Virus record (IMG/VR): IMGVR_UViG_3300024518_002964
Coordinates: 1 to 24,275 of that record
Reading direction: 5' to 3' (one strand)
DNA: 24,275 nucleotides
DNA from: a virus
In this document: in pieces, positions 9,682 through 15,512 of the stretch
Numbering within the stretch: position 1 is the stretch's first letter
How the letters are laid out: every line of letters starts with the position of its first letter
Made by a program: the position numbers and the translations under genes
The notes under the pieces: generated by a model
Database searches by the model: none
The model's input: only the letters and a program-made list of their open reading frames with translations
What the model was told of the DNA's origin: nothing

Positions 9682-11264
9682 GCCGGCCGTTCCTGCCTGA
9701 CCGGCTCGACGCTGGCGCCTTCCATCTCCTGTTTGAGCTGGACTGGGCGGGCACCATCTACCGGCTCGCCAGAGAGCGGATCGAGGCGACGATCGACGGC
9801 GATGTCCTGATCTATCAGGGCGGCCTGGAGATCTCGCCAGCCTTTGAAGAGTCGATCGATCTGTTCTCCATCGGCCTCGAGGAGCGCTCTGCGGATGTCA
9901 CGCTGCACATGTCAGAGCTGGCCGATGTGCCCGATCTGGTTTCCAGAGGCCACGATCTAGGATCTGCGTCTGGCCGCCTGCTGCTGTGGGTCGATGGCGA
10001 GACCGTTGCGCGGACATTGATCGAGGGCGAGATCCGCGATCCCAGCTACGGCAACAGCGACGAGCCGATCGTTCTGACGCTGGAGGAGGCGCCATGGCTG
10101 GATCGGCTCTCCATCCCTGGCCCGCTCTCATTCGTGAGCGCTGCTACCTGGCTCAATCGGGACGATGCCCTCGATGGTGAGCGGTATCCGATCATCCTGG
10201 GCAGTCCAGGCGGCGGATCGCTCGCTGGCTCTGTGGCTCTGCATGTGGAGACCGCGCCCGGTAACCGCTACCTCATCGCAGAGGGCGAGATCGCATCCTC
10301 ATCGGTGACGCTGGAAAACAAGACGAACGGCAACACCGTTGTTCTGGCGGCGCTGCCTTTCACCGATCTGCGCGGAAATTACGTCACGTATGTAGACGAC
10401 GCAGCGGATGCGCTAGCTGTCACCGTTGGCGATCCGATCTACGTCCGTTGGGCTGGGCTCGGCGTGCCTGGCGTGAGCACTGCTGGCGAGGCGATCGAAT
10501 GGATGCTGGCCCGCTCAGGGCTGCGCGTGGATTACGGCAGGACCCAGGCGGCCCGAGATCTGCTCGCAGAGTACAAGATCGACGCCTACATCCAGGCTGG
10601 GCCAGACTCTCAGATCAGCGCCTGGGACTGGCTCTCAGAGCACATCCTGCCGATCCTGCCTGTCTCTATTCGGACTGGGCCGGATGGCGTCTATCCGCTG
10701 GTCTGGAGGCATCAGGCTGGACGTTCGGATGCTGCCGCAGATCTGGATCCATCCCGCGGGAATTGCGATCGGGTCTCTGCGGTGACATACACCAGCCGCG
10801 ACAACATCTATCAGGAGATCGAGATCCTCTACAGGCGCGATGAACAAAACAATCTGCAAGACGGGCGCGCAGTCCTCACGGGCGATCCAGACACAGCGGA
10901 TGCGGACACAGATGCCTCGATGAATCAATATCTGCGCGAGTCGTTTGAGCGCTACGCAGGCAGCAGGAGCGATCGGGTATCGCGCCGCTCGATCTCTACC
11001 GCGGTGATCTCAGACGATGCGACTGCACAGAACGTCTTGAGCTGGCTTGCGCTGCGGTATGCACAGCAGCGCCGGATGGTGACCTATGACTGCGACACCA
11101 GCTTTGGTCATCTCGAGCCTGGGGATCTGGTAACGGTGACGGATGCCGAGATCTCCTGGGCCGATGTGCCTTGCCTGATCGACTCCATCGTCTGGACCGA
11201 GGAGGCCAAGATCGTCCTGAGCCTGACAGTGCAAGAGCACGAAGTGTTTAGGGTAGGAGGCTGA
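9678..11264 (+). CDS. Probable tail hub/tip (baseplate) protein
   Basis: A 528-aa protein, ATGA overlap with the fibre gene. Beta-rich sequence: LFELDWAGTIYRLARERIEA, then DGDVLIYQGGLEISPAFEES and SADVTLHMSELADVPDLVSR. The C-terminal part includes YTSRDNIYQEIEILYRRDEQ, LSWLALRYAQQRRMVTYDCD and GHLEPGDLVTVTDAEISW, the last resembling the 'G(D)xVxVtdp...' strand region common at the end of hub proteins in the gp27/Tal class. It would form the ring at the distal end of the tail tube that holds the fibre. It may combine Dit-like and hub-like roles, since no separate Dit gene is seen. No lysozyme or peptidase motif was found in it. Confidence 0.5.
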   Translation: MSRPFLPDRLDAGAFHLLFELDWAGTIYRLARERIEATIDGDVLIYQGGLEISPAFEESIDLFSIGLEERSADVTLHMSELADVPDLVSRGHDLGSASGRLLLWVDGETVARTLIEGEIRDPSYGNSDEPIVLTLEEAPWLDRLSIPGPLSFVSAATWLNRDDALDGERYPIILGSPGGGSLAGSVALHVETAPGNRYLIAEGEIASSSVTLENKTNGNTVVLAALPFTDLRGNYVTYVDDAADALAVTVGDPIYVRWAGLGVPGVSTAGEAIEWMLARSGLRVDYGRTQAARDLLAEYKIDAYIQAGPDSQISAWDWLSEHILPILPVSIRTGPDGVYPLVWRHQAGRSDAAADLDPSRGNCDRVSAVTYTSRDNIYQEIEILYRRDEQNNLQDGRAVLTGDPDTADADTDASMNQYLRESFERYAGSRSDRVSRRSISTAVISDDATAQNVLSWLALRYAQQRRMVTYDCDTSFGHLEPGDLVTVTDAEISWADVPCLIDSIVWTEEAKIVLSLTVQEHEVFRVGG

Positions 11265-11267
11265 GAC

Positions 11268-11675
11268 ATGAGCGACGAAGTGATGCGGGCTCTGGCTCGG
11301 ATGGAATCGAAACAGGACATCGCTGGAGATACGCTCACGGGCGTCCGCCTGGATGTCGAGTCCATCAAAGCAGCCCAGGACCGAATCACAGGCGAATTCG
11401 CCGGCCATGTCGAGGACGATCAGCGCATGGCCGAAACGGTGACCGCCGGGATGACGGAGATCGCCTCGCTCAGAGAGGCAGAGCAGGCACGCGCGGTCCG
11501 CGAAACAGAGCGCGAGAAGCAGGCCGAGGCAGCAGCCGTCCACGCCAAGGAGTGGTCAACGCGAAAATGGACCGTCGCGCTCATCATCGCTGGCGCTTTC
11601 TTAAGCTCCATCGGCGCCAACCTCTATAACCTGATCGTCAAGGGCGAGATCTCAGAGACCGCCGAGGAGGACTGA
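11268..11675 (+). CDS. Coiled-coil protein with C-terminal membrane anchor (XhlA/holin-accessory-like)
   Basis: A 135-aa protein with GGAGG ten bases ahead of ATG 11268. Residues 1-95 are a charged heptad-like helix (ALARMESKQDIAGDTLTGVR; LREAEQARAVRETEREKQAE) and residues ~101-125 form one membrane segment (WTVALIIAGAFLSSIGANLY), followed by a short acidic tail. This 'coil then one membrane helix' layout matches XhlA-like haemolysin/holin accessory proteins. It sits directly before the endolysin, which supports a lysis role. A tail-associated function cannot be excluded. The last codons include GAGGAGG, which serves as the ribosome-binding site of the endolysin gene. Confidence 0.6.
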   Translation: MSDEVMRALARMESKQDIAGDTLTGVRLDVESIKAAQDRITGEFAGHVEDDQRMAETVTAGMTEIASLREAEQARAVRETEREKQAEAAAVHAKEWSTRKWTVALIIAGAFLSSIGANLYNLIVKGEISETAEED

Positions 11676-12076
11676 TGCCCAGCTACTCAGCCAGATCGCT
11701 CGCCCGCCTCGAGACCTGTGATCCAAAGCTCCAGGCGCTATTTGAAGAGGTGATCAGGCACTGGGACTGTACGATCCTGGAAGGGCGCAGGGACCAGGCC
11801 ACGCAGGACGAGTATCACCGCACCGGGCGCAGTAAGGTCAAGTGGCCGAACAGCAAGCACAACGCGATCTTTCCCGCCCTGTCTCGCGCTGTGGACTGCG
11901 CTCCGTATCCGATTGACTGGAATGATTCTGAGCGCTTCCGCGCGTTCGGTGGCTTCGTTCTCGGCGTTGCCGCTGTGATGGGTATCAAGATCCGCTGGGG
12001 CGGCGATTGGGATGGAGATCACGACTTCAAGGATCAGCGCTTCATCGATCAACCGCATTTCGAGCTGATCGAATGA
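11675..12076 (+). CDS. Endolysin, M15 (VanY/L-Ala-D-Glu type) peptidase
   Basis: A 133-aa single-domain enzyme, ATG sharing one base with the upstream stop and preceded by GAGGAGG. Zinc ligands of the M15 family are all visible: His in NSKHNA (residue 62), Asp in SRAVDCAPYP (residue 74) and His in DQPHFEL (residue 128), with GRRDQATQDEYH (38-48) as the usual start of the fold and WGGDWDGDHDFKD (108-120) before the last motif. This is the T5 endolysin/Ply500-like architecture, which cuts L-alanyl-D-glutamate bonds in peptidoglycan. There is no signal peptide, so it needs a holin to reach the wall. The next ORF overlaps by ATGA. Confidence 0.9.
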   Translation: MPSYSARSLARLETCDPKLQALFEEVIRHWDCTILEGRRDQATQDEYHRTGRSKVKWPNSKHNAIFPALSRAVDCAPYPIDWNDSERFRAFGGFVLGVAAVMGIKIRWGGDWDGDHDFKDQRFIDQPHFELIE

Positions 12077-12183
12077 TCGAGCGGATCCTGCTGTGGCTCG
12101 CTGGCAAGCTCGGCAACCTGCTGGGCTGGCTGATCCTGCGGTCCCATCCCATCGAGCCCGCACGCTGGAGGCCAGGAAGATGA
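12073..12183 (+). CDS. 36-aa membrane micro-protein in the lysis cassette
   Basis: ATG 12073 overlaps the endolysin stop (ATGA) and TGA 12181-12183 overlaps the next gene's ATG (ATGA again), so it sits exactly between two coupled genes with no spare base. The product starts MIERILLWLAGKLGNLLGWL and has one hydrophobic, partly amphipathic helix (residues 5-22), then a basic, Pro-rich tail (RSHPIEPARWRPGR). Perfect coupling on both sides argues that it is translated. It could be a small holin, an antiholin or a holin partner. No family is recognised. Confidence 0.6.
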   Translation: MIERILLWLAGKLGNLLGWLILRSHPIEPARWRPGR

Positions 12184-12398
12184 GCAAGCGCGAAAGAATG
12201 AGCTACGCCACCCTCTTCATCGAGGCAGGCTTGGCAATCGGGATCATCCTGCGGCCTGACACTGCGGCAGATCTGAGCCAGATGGCGATGTGGATCGCAG
12301 GCACATCAGCCTGCTATGTCGGCGGCGACACATACCGCAGCAGCGGCAGCGCGCACGCGGCGCACAGACCGCCCGCTACAGACCGCAGCGAGCCCTGA
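12180..12398 (+). CDS. Holin-like protein with two membrane segments
   Basis: A 72-aa protein. ATG 12180 (ATGA overlap) gives MSKRERMSYATLFIEAGLAI; an upstream in-frame ATG at 12093 would overlap the whole micro-protein and is less likely. Two short hydrophobic segments are seen, residues ~11-25 (TLFIEAGLAIGIIL) and ~35-49 (MAMWIAGTSACYVGG), followed by DTYR and a hydrophilic tail. Small two-helix proteins next to an endolysin are usually class II-like holins that form the pore releasing the endolysin. The segments are short for typical membrane helices, so the assignment is by context. Confidence 0.55.
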   Translation: MSKRERMSYATLFIEAGLAIGIILRPDTAADLSQMAMWIAGTSACYVGGDTYRSSGSAHAAHRPPATDRSEP

Positions 12399-12769
12399 TG
12401 TCTACCAACCTGGCCCTGGTAACAGCGGCGCTGCTCGCAGTCGCAGTCGCTGTCTGCGTGCCTCGCCTGCGCCTCTATGCGCTGGCTGTGCTGGGTCTGA
12501 TCCTCTCCATCCTGGGCGCTGGCAAGCTCGGCAGCGGGCTCAAGGACCGGGCGCAGGCTGGCTCCAGTCGGCGGCGAGATGTGGCGGCAGCGCGCAAGGC
12601 GCACAAGGCCGAGACCCAGGAGAGGAACACGCGCATCGATAGCGCTCAGGCGGCGTCAGATGCTGCTGTGGACATCGCAGACACAGATTCCAGCCTGGAC
12701 ACGGTCCCGCCGGTCAGCGATGACGAGCGGGCGAAGAGGCTAGCTGCCCTGGGCGATGCGCTGGACTGA
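12398..12769 (+). CDS. Membrane protein with two N-terminal helices and charged helical tail (possible holin or spanin-like)
   Basis: A 123-aa protein, ATG 12398 sharing one base with the upstream stop (TGATG). Two strongly hydrophobic helices at residues 5-21 (LALVTAALLAVAVAVCV) and 27-44 (YALAVLGLILSILGAGKL) are followed by ~75 polar, Ala/Asp/Lys-rich residues likely to be helical (RRRDVAAARKAHKAETQERN). It closes the lysis cassette. The stronger helices make it as good a holin candidate as the preceding gene; the long polar tail could instead give an inner-membrane spanin-like role. Its last 30 bases overlap the end of the convergent minus-strand gene. Confidence 0.5.
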   Translation: MSTNLALVTAALLAVAVAVCVPRLRLYALAVLGLILSILGAGKLGSGLKDRAQAGSSRRRDVAAARKAHKAETQERNTRIDSAQAASDAAVDIADTDSSLDTVPPVSDDERAKRLAALGDALD

Positions 12770-12991
12770 GGCGCGCACGTAGGCCGCAGCGGTCATACCC
12801 TCGGCAGCAGCCAGCGCCTTGACCTGAGCCCATTCGTTCGGGCTGAAGATCTGCTGTTTCGTTCGCCTGTCTGCGGCTGGGATGGGCGGGCGGCCTGGCT
12901 TGCGCGGGATGGCGCCTCCGCACTCGACACAGTCCAGAGAATCGGATCGGGTGTCGAGGCGAGGCGTTGGCGTGGAGCAGTCGCAGAGCAT
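12740..12991 (-). CDS. Small protein with Cys-pair zinc motif and ribbon-helix-helix-like domain
   Basis: An 83-aa protein; ATG 12991 shares one base with the stop of the gene before it (TGATG), which favours this start over in-frame ATGs further upstream. The N-terminus has CDC (residues 3-5) and CVEC (near 21-24), a possible zinc ribbon, then a Pro/Arg linker (RKPGRPPIPAADRR). The C-terminal half (TKQQIFSPNEWAQVKALAAA then EGMTAAAYVRASVQRI) has the strand-helix-helix pattern of ribbon-helix-helix DNA-binding proteins such as MobC/Arc-like regulators. It is likely a transcriptional regulator. Its 3' end overlaps the convergent lysis-cassette gene by 30 bases. Confidence 0.6.
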   Translation of the reverse strand: MLCDCSTPTPRLDTRSDSLDCVECGGAIPRKPGRPPIPAADRRTKQQIFSPNEWAQVKALAAAEGMTAAAYVRASVQRIAQGS

Positions 12992-13296
12992 CAGCTCGCG
13001 TCCCATTCGCGCTCGCGCCCGATTCGGATGGCGTCCCATTCGCGGTAGCAAGGGAGACACAGGTCCATCTCGCTGTAGTCGTGATGGCTCAAGTAGTCCG
13101 CGCCGACATTCTCAGCGCAGTACTCGCAGATGTCCGCCTCTGTGGTCGTGATATCTCCAGCATCCGATATGTAGATGTAGCCCTTGCGCTCGAGCGCGTT
13201 AATGGTCCTTCCGTCGAAGTCGGCTTTATTGGCTGCGGGCATGGCTTCGATGGCTTTGAGGGCGTTGGCCTGTGCGTCTGAAAATGCGTTGCTCAT
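12991..13296 (-). CDS. Winged-helix-like plus zinc-ribbon small regulator
   Basis: A 101-aa protein. ATG 13296 is chosen because it is preceded by GGGAGACAGAGAAC, the same leader found before two early genes at 20096 and 20347. Residues ~8-50 (QANALKAIEAMPAANKADFD then GRTINALERKGYIYISDAGD) look like a small winged-helix domain. Residues 57-83 carry CEYC and CLPC pairs that would bind one zinc ion. A DNA-binding regulatory role is inferred. It forms a two-gene minus-strand unit with the next gene and is divergent from the lipoprotein gene. Confidence 0.6.
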   Translation of the reverse strand: MSNAFSDAQANALKAIEAMPAANKADFDGRTINALERKGYIYISDAGDITTTEADICEYCAENVGADYLSHHDYSEMDLCLPCYREWDAIRIGREREWDAS

Positions 13297-13311
13297 GTTC
13301 TCTGTCTCCCG

Positions 13312-13330
13312 GTCGGCGTTCCCTGCCGAC
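13312..13330. promoter_or_regulatory. 6-bp inverted repeat near the predicted start of the 13296 transcript
   Basis: GTCGGC (13312-13317) and GCCGAC (13325-13330) are perfect complements around a 7-base loop. They lie just downstream of the predicted -10 element on the minus strand, covering the likely transcription start. It could be an operator or a leader hairpin. Confidence 0.4.
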
Positions 13331-13336
13331 AAAGAA

Positions 13337-13364
13337 ATAGTAACACAATAAAAGCGGACCGCAA
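13337..13364 (-). promoter_or_regulatory. Candidate promoter for the 13296-12740 unit
   Basis: On the minus strand TTGCGG (13364-13359) and TACTAT (13342-13337) are separated by 16 bases. The region 13331-13372 is the most AT-rich stretch between the lysis genes and the methyltransferase. Both boxes match the sigma70-type consensus at 4 of 6 positions. Confidence 0.4.
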
Positions 13365-13422
13365 TAACTAATTGCACGCCCCGTGATAATAAATCCAGAA
13401 CCGCACCACTGCGCCCGCTTGC

Positions 13423-13428
13423 TACCCT
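13423..13428 (+). promoter_or_regulatory. Candidate -10 element for a leaderless lipoprotein transcript
   Basis: TACCCT (TANNNT type) ends 5 bases before ATG 13434, and there is no Shine-Dalgarno sequence before that ATG. Transcription would start at or next to the start codon. No good -35 box is seen at the usual distance. Confidence 0.3.
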
Positions 13429-13433
13429 GCCTC

Positions 13434-13853
13434 ATGCGCGCCATCATCCCGCTCCTGCTCATCCTCACCGGCTGCGCTGGCTCCCTCGTCGCGCCGCTGA
13501 CCTTCGCAGAGGCGACCCGCTACTACCCTCCAGAGTTCGCTGTACTCATCGCTACAGAGCCAGAGCCCACGATTGCGGGCGATGCCGCAGCCTTCGATGG
13601 CTTCTTGGTGGCTGGCGCTGACTGGCGCAGGGTCCGCGCTGAGTTCGACCGGCTGCGGGCGATGCTGGCAGAAGCCTACGCTCAGAGCGCCTCTGACCGC
13701 GTCCTGGCGATCACTGAGGACCGGGCGAAGGTTGAAGCGCTGAAGCAGTGCAGGCGCTCTAAGGCAGAGGCTCTGGCGTTCGGTATCGGCATCGGAGCGG
13801 GCGCGTGCGCTGCCGTGGATCGGGCGCTGGATTCGATCAGTCCGCAGCCATGA
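13434..13853 (+). CDS. Phage lipoprotein (spanin-like or superinfection-exclusion candidate)
   Basis: A 139-aa protein; ATG 13434 gives a textbook lipoprotein signal peptide: MRA, hydrophobic IIPLLLI, then lipobox LTGC with the lipidated Cys at about residue 13. The mature part is helical and acidic/Arg-rich (DWRRVRAEFDRLRAMLAEAY), followed by QCRRSKAEALAFGIGIGAG, a short C-terminal hydrophobic Gly-rich segment. An N-terminal lipobox plus a C-terminal membrane segment is the plan of unimolecular spanins, which disrupt the outer membrane; this one is a candidate. However, it lies outside the lysis cassette, alone on its strand between minus-strand genes, which is how lipoprotein 'morons' such as exclusion factors are placed. 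It overlaps the convergent methyltransferase by 17 bases. Confidence 0.65.
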   Translation: MRAIIPLLLILTGCAGSLVAPLTFAEATRYYPPEFAVLIATEPEPTIAGDAAAFDGFLVAGADWRRVRAEFDRLRAMLAEAYAQSASDRVLAITEDRAKVEALKQCRRSKAEALAFGIGIGAGACAAVDRALDSISPQP

Positions 13854-15078
13854 CAGCGCGGATCATTGGCGACACCATCTGCGGGCAGCAGCCGTTCCCT
13901 GCCTGACGATACTGGCTCGTCTTCGTGCCCCGCATCGGATAGTCGGCGGGCCAGCCCATCAGGACCAGGCACTCGGTGACGGTGAGCCTTCGCCTCCCTG
14001 TTCCCAGGTACAGCGCATCGCTTGCGCGCTGCATCTTGTGCGGGTTTGCTCCAGAGCCAGAGCCTTTGACTTCTGACGCGAGGACTGCGGGGGATGGTCG
14101 GTCGATGTAACTACAGATCCTCAATGCCTGTTCGTACTTATCGCTGGTTGATCCTGTGAATGTGTCTGTCGTGGGTGCTGGTCTGTCTGTGTAGTCTGTT
14201 GGCGGTCTTCGGTTGATCGCCAACAGTCGCTGCTCCGTCGCGGGCGATGGCCTGTTTAGATACAGGTTCCCCTTGCCCCCGATCGCGGGCGATGGCTCCG
14301 TCGCGGGCGATGGCCGCTCTTGATTCGGGTGTGCGTCTGTGTTTCTGGATGCGTCAAGGGTCCACATTGCCCCGCCCGCGCTTGAGCTCATTACAGTCGC
14401 TACCTCTCCAGGCCCGTGCGCGGTTGCTAGTGAGTATACGCTCAGGTCCAGCACATCCCGCACAGTCACCCACGGCTTGAGCTTGCGCCCGAATAGGTCA
14501 GCCTGACCGCTCGGCTTCCCATGCGTCGGCTCGGGCCAGCGGATAGCACGCGGCCCAGCGCAGATGATGACCCTGCGGCGGAATTGCGGCGTGCCGTAGT
14601 CGGCGGCGCACAGCACTTTGAATCCGACCCAGGCGAACCGCTCCCGCAGTTGCTCGAGGATGACGCGATCGAAGTACGCGCGCGGGCACGCTTCAGGATC
14701 GTGCATCCCCTTGCACCGCTTCTCGCAGCCTCTGTGCTGCAGCAGCCCGGTGACGTTCTCAGCCAGGAACCAGCGCGGCTCGACCTTGTCGATGACATCC
14801 ACGGTCCAGGGCCAGCCGTTGCGGTCTCCGCTGGCTCCCTTGCGCTTGCCTGCGCTGCTCCAGTCCTGACAGGGGAAGCTGCTCCAGAGCGCGTCAACCT
14901 CGAGCCCGTCATATAGCGACAGATCCCGCACGTCGCCCTGAATGGTGGGATGTCCAGCGGCCTGAGCTGTGGCAACGGCTGAAGCATCCCACTCGATGCC
15001 CAGTACCGACTCAGCGCCCGCTGCCTCGATGCCCATGGATGCGCCGCCTGCGCCTGCGAATAGCTCGAGGAAGCGCAT
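13837..15078 (-). CDS. DNA (cytosine-5) methyltransferase
   Basis: A 413-aa enzyme; ATG 15078 (MRFLELFAGAGG) shares one base with the RusA stop. C5-methyltransferase motifs in order: I FAGAGG (7-12), IV PCQDWS with catalytic Cys70, VI ENV (107-109), VIII QFRRR (165-169), IX-like RRRLTVTECLVLMGWP (362-377) and X GNGCCPQ (394-400). It would transfer a methyl group from AdoMet to C5 of cytosine in a specific site; the target is unknown. An extra Cys cluster (118, 122, 131) follows motif VI. The target-recognition region holds several copies of RPSPAT-like repeats. No partner endonuclease is seen, so it is probably an orphan enzyme protecting phage DNA. Confidence 0.92.
   Translation of the reverse strand: MRFLELFAGAGGASMGIEAAGAESVLGIEWDASAVATAQAAGHPTIQGDVRDLSLYDGLEVDALWSSFPCQDWSSAGKRKGASGDRNGWPWTVDVIDKVEPRWFLAENVTGLLQHRGCEKRCKGMHDPEACPRAYFDRVILEQLRERFAWVGFKVLCAADYGTPQFRRRVIICAGPRAIRWPEPTHGKPSGQADLFGRKLKPWVTVRDVLDLSVYSLATAHGPGEVATVMSSSAGGAMWTLDASRNTDAHPNQERPSPATEPSPAIGGKGNLYLNRPSPATEQRLLAINRRPPTDYTDRPAPTTDTFTGSTSDKYEQALRICSYIDRPSPAVLASEVKGSGSGANPHKMQRASDALYLGTGRRRLTVTECLVLMGWPADYPMRGTKTSQYRQAGNGCCPQMVSPMIRAVMAAD
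14238..14314 (-). repeat. Three copies of a 14-bp repeat in the methyltransferase target-recognition region
   Basis: TCGCGGGCGATGGC (plus-strand sense) occurs at 14238-14251, 14283-14296 and 14301-14314. Each encodes PSPA within RPSPATE/EPSPAI on the minus strand. Related diverged copies encode RPAPT (around 14180) and RPSPAV (around 14090). Confidence 0.8.
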
Positions 15079-15512
15079 CACCACTCCAGCCTCACCAGAA
15101 CGCGCGCCTCTTCGTCTGGACCCGCGTACCATTTCTCAGCGCTGACTCTCCAGATCTGCGAGTCATTGCGGACGATCCCAGCTTTCTCGATGCTGTCTGA
15201 CACCGCCTTGACCACGTTGTCAGAGTCGGGCGTAGCGCAGTGCATCTCCCTGATCATCGGCTTGCTCTTCGCCAGCGTGCCCAGCGGGCGATGTAGCAGC
15301 CGCTTGGGCCGCTGGAAGAGCGCGGTGATGTGCAGCTCAACGGGACAAGTGAGCGGCGCTCTGGCGACTGACCAGGCCAAGCGAAGCTCCCAGGCTGCGG
15401 ACGCTTCCCAACTGCGGGTTTTCTCAGGCGTGCGGGCTCTGCCTGTTCTGCTGAACCGAGGCCGCCCTTTGCCTATCGGCTGTCCGTAGATCGTGCAGGT
15501 CCAGACAGGCAT
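15078..15512 (-). CDS. rusA: RusA-family Holliday junction resolvase
   Basis: A 144-aa protein, one-base TGATG overlaps with genes on both sides. RusA hallmarks are visible: GQPIGKGRPRFSR (residues 10-22) near the N-terminus, then PDSDNVVKAVSDSIEKAGIV (95-114) with the acidic residues of the DxDN motif (Asp96, Asp98) and Lys102, and NDSQI (116-120). These match the metal-binding Asp residues and conserved Lys of RusA. It cuts four-way DNA junctions formed in recombination or replication, resolving branches before packaging. Its location with ERF and SSB genes in one operon supports a recombination set. Cys-rich or fusion features are absent; length is normal for the family. Confidence 0.9.
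   Translation of the reverse strand: MPVWTCTIYGQPIGKGRPRFSRTGRARTPEKTRSWEASAAWELRLAWSVARAPLTCPVELHITALFQRPKRLLHRPLGTLAKSKPMIREMHCATPDSDNVVKAVSDSIEKAGIVRNDSQIWRVSAEKWYAGPDEEARVLVRLEW

Noticed and set aside
12767-12800. Rho-independent terminator after the lysis cassette
   Set aside because: No GC-rich stem followed by a T-run was found on either strand near the convergent ends.
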